From: Anaerolinea thermophila
GTDB taxonomy: Bacteria > Chloroflexota > Anaerolineae > Anaerolineales > DRKV01
Direction: 5' to 3'
Assembly: GCA_020722405.1 (NCBI GenBank)
Contig: DYKW01000004.1
Coordinates: 1-22,794 of the forward strand
DNA length: 22,794 bases
Shown: piece by piece, positions 1 to 8,499 of the stretch
Layout of the letters: each line of letters opens with the position of its first letter
How positions within the stretch are numbered: position 1 is the first letter of the stretch
Notes under the pieces: generated by a model
Databases searched by the model: none
Told to the model about the DNA's origin: nothing
The model's input: only the letters and a program-made list of their open reading frames with translations
Program-made: the position numbers and the translations under genes

Positions 1-139
1 ATTTTCACCACCAGACATGGAAATCTATTTTCAGATCAGATACCCTAGAAACGACCCAAACTCTTGCTTAATCAATTGTAAGTGATTTTCTTCACGGAAT
101 GTGAATTTTGCAGTAAAATAGCATCGTTTTGAATCTGTC

Positions 140-169
140 AACCCCCCATCAATTGTTTGAATGGGGGTT
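140..169 (+). terminator. Hairpin upstream of the nuo promoter, possible terminator of an upstream gene
   Basis: An A-A-C-run-A-T arm (140-149, six C) pairs with ATGGGGGTT (161-169) around an 11-nt AT-rich loop, leaving one bulged C. The following bases (CTAAAAGTTTA) are AT-rich but lack a clean T-run, so this is only a weak match to a rho-independent terminator. It lies before the nuoA promoter, so it most plausibly insulates nuo from an unseen upstream gene. Confidence 0.4.
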
Positions 170-196
170 CTAAAAGTTTACAGGGTTTGTGCTGGT

Positions 197-225
197 CTTC
201 GGTTTGTGGTAAATATACATATAAT
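197..225 (+). promoter_or_regulatory. Candidate sigma70-type promoter of the nuo operon
   Basis: A perfect TATAAT -10 box is at 220-225. At 16-17 bp spacing the -35 position holds only a weak match (around 197-203, CTTCGGT), so either an activator or another sigma contact may contribute. Transcription would begin near 232, giving a leader of about 155 nt before nuoA. This is the only strong -10 match I noticed in the 387 bases ahead of the operon. Confidence 0.5.
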
Positions 226-301
226 CTATAGAAGACCTTTTTATGTGATTTGCTTGTGTGGTTTGTCTCCCAGGGCTTTGGCCTGGTGTTTCAGTACTCT
301 T

Positions 302-365
302 CCGAAAAGTGCAATACCGGTGTGCTTATTTTGAAAGCGAGTGTGCAGCATCGAGCGCTTTTCGG
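302..365 (+). promoter_or_regulatory. Long-range stem in the nuoA 5' leader
   Basis: CCGAAAAGTGC (302-312) is complementary to GCGCTTTTCGG (355-365): 11 pairs including one G-U, enclosing 42 nt. A smaller hairpin (CCAGGGC/GCCTGG, 270-286) precedes it. The stem ends 11 nt before the nuoA Shine-Dalgarno (AAGGAT, 377-382). It matches no riboswitch class I recognise; it may affect mRNA stability or nuoA initiation, which is inference. Confidence 0.35.
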
Positions 366-387
366 ATAAATCTTACAAGGATATTGT

Positions 388-744
388 ATGCCTGCTGAAT
401 ACCTACCTCTCGTCGTATTGTTTATTTTTTCTACCGGACTATCGGCTTTGGTCATTGTATTAGGACATTTGTTTGGCCCTAAGCGTCCCACGGTGCGTAA
501 ATCTATGCCTTACGAATCCGGGATGCGGCCTATTGGCCCTGGCACGCGTCGTATGCGGGTAGCCTTCTACATGATTGCTGTGGACTTCATTTTGTTTGAT
601 TTGGAAGTCGTGTTCTTCCTTCCCTGGGTTGTACGGGCGCGTGAGCTAGGCCTGTATGGTCTGGGCGTGATGGGAGTTTTTACCTTCCTCTTATTGGTTG
701 GCTTTGTTTACGCGTGGAAGAAAGGAGCCTTGGAATGGGATTAG
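388..744 (+). CDS. nuoA: NADH-quinone oxidoreductase subunit A
   Basis: Small membrane subunit of respiratory complex I, located where the membrane arm meets the quinone chamber; it carries no cofactor. The 118-residue protein is of normal family length. It has three hydrophobic segments (about 5-27, 59-80 and 88-110). The conserved YESG motif is at about residues 42-45 in the loop after the first helix, and the acidic FDLEVVFFLPW motif is in helix 2. The ATG start is preceded by AAGGAT at 377-382 with 5 nt spacing. It is the first gene of a 14-gene nuo operon and overlaps nuoB by 10 nt, suggesting coupled translation. Identification is secure from motifs and gene order. Confidence 0.97.
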   Translation: MPAEYLPLVVLFIFSTGLSALVIVLGHLFGPKRPTVRKSMPYESGMRPIGPGTRRMRVAFYMIAVDFILFDLEVVFFLPWVVRARELGLYGLGVMGVFTFLLLVGFVYAWKKGALEWD

Positions 745-1217
745 AGCAGAAACTTGGAGATATGGGGTTCGTTACCGTGCGTCTGGAGGAGGCCGTCAAT
801 TGGGCGCGCACCAATGCCATGTGGCCTATGCTCTTTGGTCTGGCTTGTTGTGCCATCGAAATGATGGCCGCCCAGGCCTCTAACTACGACTTGAGCCGTT
901 TCGGGATGGAATTGATGCGTGCTAGCCCGCGCCAAAGTGACCTGATGATTGTGGCCGGGCGCGTGACGCGCAAAATGGCCCCCGTCTTGCGCCGCCTTTA
1001 CGACCAAATGCCCGAACCGAAATGGGTCATTTCGATGGGGGATTGTGCTTCCACCGGCGGCGTGTTCAACAACTACGCTGTTGTCCAAGGTGTGGATGAA
1101 GTGGTGCCGGTGGATGTATATGTCGCCGGTTGTCCGCCGCGCCCCGAAGCCTTGATTCACGGTATTATCACCTTGCACGAAAAAGTCAAGGGCGAAAAAC
1201 TGGTAAAGTGGGCTTGA
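735..1217 (+). CDS. nuoB: NADH-quinone oxidoreductase subunit B (N2 cluster)
   Basis: Peripheral-arm subunit holding the terminal [4Fe-4S] cluster N2, which passes electrons to quinone at the NuoB/NuoD interface. The 160-residue protein shows all four expected cysteines: the tandem pair C38-C39 in LACCAIEMM, C104 in GDCASTGG, and C133 in VAGCPPRPE. I chose the ATG at 735 because AAAGGAG (about 720-726) lies at ideal distance. A GTG at 714 would add seven residues but has no ribosome binding site. The gene begins inside the end of nuoA and stops 2 nt before nuoC. Family members are very conserved, so the call is firm. Confidence 0.97.
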   Translation: MGLEQKLGDMGFVTVRLEEAVNWARTNAMWPMLFGLACCAIEMMAAQASNYDLSRFGMELMRASPRQSDLMIVAGRVTRKMAPVLRRLYDQMPEPKWVISMGDCASTGGVFNNYAVVQGVDEVVPVDVYVAGCPPRPEALIHGIITLHEKVKGEKLVKWA

Positions 1218-1219
1218 CA

Positions 1220-1732
1220 ATGAACGAAAAACTACAACCCGTTGTTGACGCACTCACGCAGCGCTTTGACGCTCAGGTCAGTGAGTTTCGCGGTCAGGTG
1301 CGTTTGCTACTCTCCCGCGAGCACATTGTGGCAGCCGCCACTGCTTTGCGCGATGAGTTTGGTTTTGAGATGCTCACCGAACAAACCGCAGTAGATTATT
1401 GGCCACAGGAATCGCCGCGCTTCCATATCGTCTATGGTTTCACTTCCTGGCAGCATAACTTGCGCATTTTGTTACGAGTACCGCTGCCGGGAGACGACCC
1501 CGTCGTCCCAACACTGGAAAATGTGTATCCCAATGCCAATTGGCACGAACGTGAACTATGGGATATGTTCGGTATTCGCGTCGATGGACATTCCGATCTG
1601 CGCCGCATTCTCATGCCGCATGATTGGGTTGGACACCCCCTGCGCAAGGATTACCCCCTGGGGTACGAGGAAGTGCAATTCTCGTTTAACCACGAGGAGA
1701 TTCAGGTTCGCAAACCGCAGCCCAAGGATTGA
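1220..1732 (+). CDS. nuoC: NADH-quinone oxidoreductase subunit C
   Basis: The 30-kDa-type subunit of complex I, a structural part of the connecting module that packs against NuoD. The 170-residue protein has the family signatures ERELWDMFGI (about residues 110-119) and HPLRKDYPL (about 139-147). The N-terminal half is the variable alpha/beta domain. It starts at the ATG 2 nt after the nuoB stop; a reading frame open further upstream lies inside nuoB and is not needed. No strong Shine-Dalgarno is visible, so translation may depend on re-initiation after nuoB. NuoC and NuoD are separate genes here, unlike the fused NuoCD of E. coli. Confidence 0.96.
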   Translation: MNEKLQPVVDALTQRFDAQVSEFRGQVRLLLSREHIVAAATALRDEFGFEMLTEQTAVDYWPQESPRFHIVYGFTSWQHNLRILLRVPLPGDDPVVPTLENVYPNANWHERELWDMFGIRVDGHSDLRRILMPHDWVGHPLRKDYPLGYEEVQFSFNHEEIQVRKPQPKD

Positions 1733-1786
1733 GGCTGCTGCCGTTTGGATGCCGGGATGCGAACCCCGGTGATCCTGGAGGATGGC

Positions 1787-3022
1787 ATGTCAAACGTAAC
1801 ATTATCCGCTGTTTCTCTTGATGAGATTAAACATCTGGTCTCTGACCGTGCAATAGAAGGCGAGACCGTGTTGTTGAACATGGGGCCGCAGCACCCCAGC
1901 ACGCATGGCGTGCTCCGATTGCTGCTTGAATTGGATGGAGAAACCATCGTTAACTGTGTTCCCGACATTGGTTTCCTGCATACCGGCGTCGAAAAAAACA
2001 TGGAGGCCAAGCGCTACCTGCAGGCCGAAGTGATGACCGACCGCCTGGACTACCTCAACACCATGGGGAACAACTTGGTCTATTGTCTGGCAGTGGAAAA
2101 ACTGGTAGACCTGGATGTGCCTCCCAGGGCGCAAGCGATTCGCGTTATCATGACCGAATTGCAACGTATTGCCTCCCATCTGGTATGGCTGGCCACACAT
2201 GCCCTCGATTTGGGCGCCATGTCGGTCTTCTTGTATTGCTTCCGAGAGCGCGAAAACATCCTGGATATCATGGAAATGGTCTCTGGACAGCGCATGATGA
2301 CCACCTATTTCCGCCCTGGTGGCCTATGGCGCGATGTACCGGTAGGCTTCGAAGAAGCCGTACGTCAGTTTTTGCGCCTCTTTCCGGCCCGCATCGAGCA
2401 GTACGAAGATTTGTTGACCAATAACCCGATTTTCATCGACCGAACCAAGGGCATTGGTGTACTGAGTAAAGAAGATGCGCTGGCCTGGGGGTTGACCGGC
2501 CCAATCATTCGTGGCTCTGGCATACCTTACGATCTGCGCAAGGTACAACCTTATTCGGGGTACGAGCAATACGATTTCGATGTGCCCACCCGTGAAGAAG
2601 GTGATGTGTATGCCCGTTACCTGGTGCGCATGGAAGAAATGCGCCAATCGCTGCGCATCATTCGCCAGGCACTGGATGGGCTGCCTTACGGACCGGTGCG
2701 CAGTAATAATCGTAAATTTGTTCCCCCGCCGCGCTCTGAAATTGGCACCAGCATGGAAGCACTCATCCACCACTTCAAAATTTGGACAGATGGTTTCCCG
2801 GCGCCGAAAAATTCCGTCTTCATCTCGGTAGAATCGCCGCGTGGCGAGTTAGGTGTCTACCTGGAAGGTGATGGTGGAAACAAACCCTATCGGGTGCATT
2901 TCCGTACCCCCTCGTTCGTCAACTTACAAGCCCTGCCGATGCTTTCCAAAGGTCACCTGGTGGCCGATTTGGTGGGCATCATCGGCAGCATTGATATTGT
3001 GCTGGGAGATGTAGACCGGTGA
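1787..3022 (+). CDS. nuoD: NADH-quinone oxidoreductase subunit D
   Basis: The 49-kDa-type subunit, related to [NiFe]-hydrogenase large subunits, which builds most of the quinone-reducing pocket beside cluster N2. The 411-residue protein has the typical GPQHPSTHG motif near the N-terminus (His and Tyr of this region bind the quinone headgroup in studied enzymes), the GFLHTGVEK segment, and the usual C-terminal end ...IDIVLGDVDR. The hydrogenase nickel-binding cysteines are absent, as expected for complex I. I chose the ATG at 1787 because GGAGG (1777-1781) precedes it by 5 nt; a TTG at 1745 has no such support. Its stop overlaps the nuoE GTG start. Confidence 0.97.
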   Translation: MSNVTLSAVSLDEIKHLVSDRAIEGETVLLNMGPQHPSTHGVLRLLLELDGETIVNCVPDIGFLHTGVEKNMEAKRYLQAEVMTDRLDYLNTMGNNLVYCLAVEKLVDLDVPPRAQAIRVIMTELQRIASHLVWLATHALDLGAMSVFLYCFRERENILDIMEMVSGQRMMTTYFRPGGLWRDVPVGFEEAVRQFLRLFPARIEQYEDLLTNNPIFIDRTKGIGVLSKEDALAWGLTGPIIRGSGIPYDLRKVQPYSGYEQYDFDVPTREEGDVYARYLVRMEEMRQSLRIIRQALDGLPYGPVRSNNRKFVPPPRSEIGTSMEALIHHFKIWTDGFPAPKNSVFISVESPRGELGVYLEGDGGNKPYRVHFRTPSFVNLQALPMLSKGHLVADLVGIIGSIDIVLGDVDR

Positions 3023-3534
3023 ACCGATTACTGAAAGAATACCCCCAGGAAGTAGAGAAAACTTTGGCAAAATACCCACTGGAGCAAAAACGTTCGGCAG
3101 TTATGCCGCTATTGTACCTGGCACAGCGTGACAAAATGCACATTGATCGGCAAGACATGATTGACGTCGCCGAAATTTGCGGTATCACCGAAACCGAAGT
3201 GAAAGCCATTGCCGGTTTTTACACACTGTATCATGAAGAACCGGGTGGAAAGATTCGTGTGCAGGTGTGTACCGATATTGCCTGTGCGTTGCGCGGTGCG
3301 GATGAGTTCTATGCTCACCTGTGCGAACGTTTGGGGGTGGAAGATGGCGGTACTACCCCAGATGGTGCGGTAACGGTTGAACAAGTCAAGTGCCTGGCGG
3401 CTTGTCACAACGTCCCTGTGTTCCAGGTACAGAATGCCGATGGCCTGACTTACTACGAAAACCAGAGCGTCGAATCGGCGCTGGAAATTATCGAAAAGTT
3501 GCGTCAGGGCGAGTCGCAGGAGGAGGCTGCATGA
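3019..3534 (+). CDS. nuoE: NADH-quinone oxidoreductase subunit E (N1a cluster)
   Basis: The 24-kDa-type thioredoxin-fold subunit of the NADH-dehydrogenase module, carrying the [2Fe-2S] cluster N1a next to the FMN of NuoF. The 171-residue protein has all four ligands in the expected C-x4-C and C-x3-C pattern: C84, C89, C125 and C129. An N-terminal helical domain (about 1-75) precedes the thioredoxin-like fold. The start is GTG, overlapping the nuoD stop as GTGA, which suggests translational coupling. The end overlaps nuoF as ATGA. Presence of NuoE, F and G together implies NADH rather than ferredoxin or F420 as electron donor. Confidence 0.97.
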   Translation: MNRLLKEYPQEVEKTLAKYPLEQKRSAVMPLLYLAQRDKMHIDRQDMIDVAEICGITETEVKAIAGFYTLYHEEPGGKIRVQVCTDIACALRGADEFYAHLCERLGVEDGGTTPDGAVTVEQVKCLAACHNVPVFQVQNADGLTYYENQSVESALEIIEKLRQGESQEEAA

Positions 3535-4793
3535 GCCACATTTTGCTGCGTCATCGGGATATTCCCGACATCAACAAACTGGATGTGTACCTTGCTAACG
3601 GCGGCTTTTCGGCCTTCCGCAAGGTGGTCACCGGCATGGATAAACAGGCCGTGGTGGATGAAGTTAAAAAATCTGGGTTGCGCGGCCGTGGTGGTGCCGG
3701 TTTCCCTACTGGTCTGAAGTGGTCGTTCATTGATAACAATTCCTGGCCACACTATGTGGTTGCCAACGCCGATGAATCCGAGCCCGGTACTTTCAAGGAT
3801 CGCGAGATTATGGAACAGAACCCCTTTCAATTCCTGGAAGGGGTAGCAATTGCTTCCTATGCGGTTGGGGCGAATGCCGCCTACGTTTACCTGCGCGGTG
3901 AATTTTGGCAGCAGGCGCATTTTCTCGATGAGTGCATCGCCGAAATGGAAAAAGCCGGTTTCTTGGGGGATAACTTGTTCGATACAGATTACTCACTACG
4001 CATCTATACCCACCTGGGGGCCGGTGCCTACATCTGCGGCGAAGAAACAGCCCTATTGGAATCATTGGAAGGGAAACGCGGTCAGCCTCGTCTGCGCCCG
4101 CCCTTTCCCCCCAGCGTTGGCCTGTATGGGAAACCGACCATCGTCAACAATGTGGAGACGCTCACCAACGTCCCGCCCATCATCGAGCGTGGAGCTGACT
4201 GGTACCGTACTTTCGGGACCGAGAAAAGCCCAGGAGTCAAGATTTTCTCCCTCTCTGGGAATGTGGAAAAACCCGGGAACTACGAGTTGCCTTTGGGAAC
4301 CACCTTTCGGGAATTGATCTTCACTCACGGTGGTGGTATCCCCAACGGGCGAGGCGTCAAGGCCATTATGCCGGCCGGGGCCTCCTCGTCGGTCATTGTC
4401 GCCACCGATGAGGCCTTGGATACGCCCATGGATTACGAGCAGGTACAAAACGTCGGCTCTGTGTTGGGGTCGGCATCCGTCATTGTGATTGATGATTCTT
4501 ACAGCATGGAGTGGGTTGTCAACAAGACGCTGCACTTTTTCAAGCACGAATCTTGTGGCAAATGCACCCCTTGTCGCGAGGGTACTTACTGGATGTTGAA
4601 CATCTCCAACCGCATTCATCAGGGCCGTGGCAGCGCCCAGGATGTGGATTTGTTGTACGATGTTGCCAAACAAATTCAAAGCAAGTGCCTGTGCGCGTTA
4701 GGCGAATTTTCCACCATGGCCGTGGTGACCGGCATCGAACGCTTCCGTACCGACTTCGACAGCCAGGGGCAGTCTACACCGGCGGAAGGCTAA
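3531..4793 (+). CDS. nuoF: NADH-quinone oxidoreductase subunit F (FMN, NADH site, N3 cluster)
   Basis: The 51-kDa-type subunit where NADH is oxidised and hydride passes to FMN. The 420-residue protein has the glycine-rich nucleotide motif GRGGAGFPTG (52-61), the FMN-contacting NADESEPGT (79-87), and the GAGAYICGEETAL stretch (163-175). The N3 [4Fe-4S] ligands are ESCGKCTPC (C342, C345, C348) plus C388 in CALGEF. The ATG at 3531 overlaps the nuoE stop (ATGA) and has GGAGGAGG just upstream (3519-3526). Open sequence extending upstream in this frame lies within nuoE and lacks support as coding. All catalytic motifs are intact. Confidence 0.97.
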   Translation: MSHILLRHRDIPDINKLDVYLANGGFSAFRKVVTGMDKQAVVDEVKKSGLRGRGGAGFPTGLKWSFIDNNSWPHYVVANADESEPGTFKDREIMEQNPFQFLEGVAIASYAVGANAAYVYLRGEFWQQAHFLDECIAEMEKAGFLGDNLFDTDYSLRIYTHLGAGAYICGEETALLESLEGKRGQPRLRPPFPPSVGLYGKPTIVNNVETLTNVPPIIERGADWYRTFGTEKSPGVKIFSLSGNVEKPGNYELPLGTTFRELIFTHGGGIPNGRGVKAIMPAGASSSVIVATDEALDTPMDYEQVQNVGSVLGSASVIVIDDSYSMEWVVNKTLHFFKHESCGKCTPCREGTYWMLNISNRIHQGRGSAQDVDLLYDVAKQIQSKCLCALGEFSTMAVVTGIERFRTDFDSQGQSTPAEG

Positions 4794-4802
4794 GGAGCAC
4801 GT

Positions 4803-7379
4803 ATGGCAAAACAAATGGTTACGCTTACGATTGATGACCAGCAGGTAACTGTTCCGGCTGGTACTTTAGTAGTAGATGCGGCGAAAAAAGCCGGTATTGA
4901 TATCCCTGTTTTTTGTCACCACCCCAAACTAGAGCCGGTGGGCATGTGCCGGATGTGTTTGGTGGAAGTTGGCCGCCCGATGATGGACCGTGCTACCGGG
5001 AAACCTATCCTGGACGCCGATGGCAAGCCGAAAATTCAATTTGGCCGGACACTGGAAACCTCCTGTACCACGCTGGTTTCTGAGGGCATGGTGGTGCGTG
5101 TTTCTAGCCCACAGGTGGAAGAGGCACACAAGGATGTTATCGAATTCTTGCTCACTTCTCACCCGCTGGATTGCCCCATCTGCGATAAAGGCGGTGAGTG
5201 CCCGTTACAAAACCTGACCATGGAGTACGGTGTTGGCGAGAGTCGCTTTATCTTTGATGAGAAAATGCACCTGGCAAAGAACGTTCCGCTGGGTGACCTC
5301 ATTTTCTTGGATCAGGAACGCTGCATCCAATGTTCTCGCTGCATCCGCTTCCAACGGGATGTGGCCGGTGATCCGGTGATTCATTTTCACGAACGTGGTC
5401 GGGCTACCGAAATCATCACAAACTCCGAACCGGGTTTCGATTCCTACTGGTCTGGTAACACCACCGATATTTGTCCGGTCGGTGCGCTGACCACCGCCGA
5501 TTTTCGCTTTGGGGCGCGTGCCTGGGAACTCAAGGCCACCGCTTCCATTTGTTCGCAATGTGCTGTGGGTTGTAACCTGACCTTTAACGTGCGTCGCGAG
5601 GCCAAAGCGGGCGGCAGAATCGTCATCAAGCGCGTGATGCCGCGCCAAAACGAAGAAGTCAACGAGATTTGGATTTGCGATAAAGGCCGTTTTACTGCGC
5701 ATCACTATACCGAGAGCACCGATCGCCTCACCCAGCCGCTGGTGCGCAAGAATGGCGAACTTGTTCCCACAACCTGGGAGGAAGCCCTGGATTTGGTCGC
5801 TCGTCGTTTCCAGACCTCGCTGGATTCCTTTGTCACCCTGGCGAGCGGCCGCTTGAGCAATGAAGATCTCTTTAACCTGCGCCAATTGACCGATAAATTG
5901 AGCGGTCAGTCCCTGCTAGACACCTACATGGCTGGCGGCGATCTGATTGCTGAATTTGGCGTGGCCGCCGGCACGAACTTCACCGATTTCGGGCCCGGTG
6001 ATGCTATCATGGTGGTGGCCTCCGACCTGGAAGAAGAAGCCCCCATCTGGTACTTGCAAGCCAAGCAGGCTGCCGAACGTGGCGCAATCCTGATCGTGCT
6101 CAATCAGCGCCCCACGAAAATCGCCCGCTACGCTACGCATAACCTGACCTGTGCTTTCGGTCAGGAAGCCGCCAGTTTGTTAGCGATGGCCAATGCCATT
6201 GGCAGTAGTGAGATTTCCCGTCTCCCCGACTGGATAAAAGAATTCCCAGCCGATAACGCCTTGCGCTTGGCCGCACAGGCTTTTGCAGATGCACAGAATG
6301 GCGTGATTATCTATGGTCAGCAGGGTATAGGTTTACAGGCTTCGCGCGATGTCGCCCAGGCCGCGGCCAATCTGCTCTTCCTGACTGATCACCTGGGACG
6401 CCCGAAGAACGGCTTGTTGGCCGCCTGGCAGCGAGTCAACGACCAGGGCGCCTGGGATATGGGCTTCCGCCCGGCAGAAGACCTCAAGGCCGATCTCTCG
6501 CAGGCTTCGGCGGCCTACATTGTCGCAGTCGATCCGGTGGGTGACCAGCCCGTCCTGGCGGAGGCGCTACAACATGCCGGTTTTGTGGTGGTACAGGAAC
6601 TTTTCCTAACCGAAACCGCTAAATTGGCCGATGTGGTGTTGCCGGCGCAGGCTTATACCGAGCGTGATGGCACCTATACTTCTGCAGCCCGGCGTGTACA
6701 GCGTTTCTACCCGGCTGCCTTGCCGTTGGGCGAAACGCAGCCAGATTTTGCAATCACGGCTCAAATTGCTGATCGTATGAATATCAAGATGGAAGGCAGC
6801 CTGGCCGGGCGCGTCTTCCAACAGATTGCTAAAAATGTGGTGGCTTACGAAAACCTGACCTACCGCAAACTGGCTGAAACCAAACCGCAATGGCCGATAG
6901 TGGGACGTGGAGATTTGTACTACGGCGGCACCTCCTATGAGAATTCTCAAGGAGTGGGCGTTGCCCTCAGACCGGCCTCTCAGGTGCGCAAACTGTTCCG
7001 CGTGACCTGGGAACGACCACAGGCTGAATGGCCGCAGATGGAAGATGCGCTGGTAGCCGTCCCGCTGACCCGTTTGTATGACCGCGGCACGACAGTGACC
7101 CCTGCGAAAGTGTTGACCCCGCGTCTGACGCCCCCGCATGTGGGCCTGAACCCTGAAGATGCTGCCCGTTTGGGGGTATCTGACGGTGGGCTTGTGGTCG
7201 TCAGTCTGAATGGCGTGACAGGTGAAGTTTACGCCCATGTGAGTGAACGCACCCCGGCCGGCATTGTATTTGTGCCGCGTAGCCTGGGGCTGCCCATTGA
7301 CGCGCCCTCGCCGGTGGGTGTCCGCCTGGCCGAAAAAGCGTTGGCCCGACCCTCAAACCTTCAAAGAATTACCAGGTGA
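4803..7379 (+). CDS. nuoG: NADH-quinone oxidoreductase subunit G (N1b, N4, N5, N7 clusters)
   Basis: The 75-kDa-type iron-sulfur subunit that wires electrons from N3 toward NuoI. The 858-residue protein shows: an N-terminal [2Fe-2S] ferredoxin domain (C38, C49, C52, C88); the N5 His/Cys site (H120, C124, C127, C133); N4 (C174, C177, C180, C224); and a further C-x2-C-x3-C set with C292 (C250, C253, C257) matching the off-pathway N7 cluster of E. coli and Thermus NuoG. The remainder is the molybdopterin-oxidoreductase-like fold, with a C-terminal beta domain resembling the dinucleotide-binding domain of that family; no Mo role is expected in complex I. TAAGGAG overlaps the nuoF stop and serves as ribosome binding site. 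Confidence 0.96.
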   Translation: MAKQMVTLTIDDQQVTVPAGTLVVDAAKKAGIDIPVFCHHPKLEPVGMCRMCLVEVGRPMMDRATGKPILDADGKPKIQFGRTLETSCTTLVSEGMVVRVSSPQVEEAHKDVIEFLLTSHPLDCPICDKGGECPLQNLTMEYGVGESRFIFDEKMHLAKNVPLGDLIFLDQERCIQCSRCIRFQRDVAGDPVIHFHERGRATEIITNSEPGFDSYWSGNTTDICPVGALTTADFRFGARAWELKATASICSQCAVGCNLTFNVRREAKAGGRIVIKRVMPRQNEEVNEIWICDKGRFTAHHYTESTDRLTQPLVRKNGELVPTTWEEALDLVARRFQTSLDSFVTLASGRLSNEDLFNLRQLTDKLSGQSLLDTYMAGGDLIAEFGVAAGTNFTDFGPGDAIMVVASDLEEEAPIWYLQAKQAAERGAILIVLNQRPTKIARYATHNLTCAFGQEAASLLAMANAIGSSEISRLPDWIKEFPADNALRLAAQAFADAQNGVIIYGQQGIGLQASRDVAQAAANLLFLTDHLGRPKNGLLAAWQRVNDQGAWDMGFRPAEDLKADLSQASAAYIVAVDPVGDQPVLAEALQHAGFVVVQELFLTETAKLADVVLPAQAYTERDGTYTSAARRVQRFYPAALPLGETQPDFAITAQIADRMNIKMEGSLAGRVFQQIAKNVVAYENLTYRKLAETKPQWPIVGRGDLYYGGTSYENSQGVGVALRPASQVRKLFRVTWERPQAEWPQMEDALVAVPLTRLYDRGTTVTPAKVLTPRLTPPHVGLNPEDAARLGVSDGGLVVVSLNGVTGEVYAHVSERTPAGIVFVPRSLGLPIDAPSPVGVRLAEKALARPSNLQRITR

Positions 7380-7383
7380 ATCT

Positions 7384-8499
7384 ATGGACGCTGCATTGAT
7401 TTGGGAATGGGTTATCAAGTCGGTGATTATTCTACTCATCATGCTCACCGGCTTTGCATACCTGACGTTTTATGAACGCAAGGCGCTGGCGCGCATTCAA
7501 GTGCGCATTGGCCCGAACCGCGCCGGCCCCGGTGGTTGGCTGCAACCGGTGGCAGACGGGATCAAACTGATCTTCAAAGAAGAATTGATTCCCGGCTCTG
7601 CCGAGAAAGTTACCTTTATTCTTGCGCCGATTATCACCGTTGTGCCGGCATTGGTTATCACGGCGGTGTTACCGTGGGGCGATACGGTGCAAATTTTTGG
7701 CCGTCAGGTTTCGCTCTCATTGGCAAATATCAACGTCGGTGTGCTGTACATCATGGCGATTGCCTCAATTGCGGTGTACGGCATTGTCTTAGCGGGCTGG
7801 TCTTCAAACAACAAGTATGCTACCATGGGTGGTCTACGTGCCTCTGCGCAGATGATTTCCTATGAATTAGCGTTGGGGACAGCCTTTGCGTTACCGGTGC
7901 TCCTCTCTGGTTCGATGAGCCTGAAAGACATCACGGTTGCACAGGGCGGTGGATGGTGGTACATATTCCTGCAGCCGGTGGGCTTCTTCATCTTTATCAT
8001 TGCCGGTCTGGCAGAAGTCAACCGCTCTCCCTTTGATTTGCCAGAAGCCGAGCAAGAACTGACCGCTGGCTACCACACCGAATATTCTGGGATGAAATTT
8101 GCCCTCTTTTACATGGGCGAGTATATCAAAATGATCGCCGTGAGTGCTTTCGCGGCCACTTTCTTCCTGGGCGGTTACCAAGGCCCTGGAGTGACGCAGT
8201 ATCCCTGGCTTGGTCCGTTATATTTGTTCCTTAAGATTTTTGTGCTTCTGTTTTGGATGATTTGGATGCGCGCCACCTTGCCGCGCTTCCGCTACGACCG
8301 TCTGATGGCTTTTGGCTGGAAGGTGCTCTTCCCGGTATCTTTTGCCAACTTGCTGTTGACTGCCGTTGTAGTGATTATCTGGCCGCAAGCCAGCGGTTTG
8401 GCGCTCTTTGTGCCCTTAATGGTAGTTAATGTCCTGGTACTGCTTTTGGCAACCGTCCTGATGGCCGCAGGCTTAGGAGGTAAGAAAAATGTTGCGTGA
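7384..8499 (+). CDS. nuoH: NADH-quinone oxidoreductase subunit H
   Basis: Membrane subunit that links the peripheral and membrane arms and forms the entrance of the quinone chamber. The 371-residue protein has about eight hydrophobic helices. It has the family motifs YERKALARIQVRIGPNRAGP near residues 25-44, EVNRSPFDLPEAEQEL in the central acidic loop, and the WMRATLPRFRYDR motif near the C-terminus. These loops carry the charged residues thought to transmit quinone reduction to the pump. The ATG at 7384 follows the nuoG stop by 4 nt, with AGGTGA as a modest ribosome binding site. A longer frame starting inside nuoG is rejected. It overlaps nuoI by 11 nt. Confidence 0.97.
   Translation: MDAALIWEWVIKSVIILLIMLTGFAYLTFYERKALARIQVRIGPNRAGPGGWLQPVADGIKLIFKEELIPGSAEKVTFILAPIITVVPALVITAVLPWGDTVQIFGRQVSLSLANINVGVLYIMAIASIAVYGIVLAGWSSNNKYATMGGLRASAQMISYELALGTAFALPVLLSGSMSLKDITVAQGGGWWYIFLQPVGFFIFIIAGLAEVNRSPFDLPEAEQELTAGYHTEYSGMKFALFYMGEYIKMIAVSAFAATFFLGGYQGPGVTQYPWLGPLYLFLKIFVLLFWMIWMRATLPRFRYDRLMAFGWKVLFPVSFANLLLTAVVVIIWPQASGLALFVPLMVVNVLVLLLATVLMAAGLGGKKNVA

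Noticed and set aside
714..734. GTG start for nuoB seven codons upstream
   Set aside because: The Shine-Dalgarno AAAGGAG lies between this GTG and the ATG at 735, so it can serve only the latter.
741..1253. 170-residue - strand open frame antisense to nuoB
   Set aside because: It mirrors the codons of nuoB; composition is His/Gly-rich without any domain.
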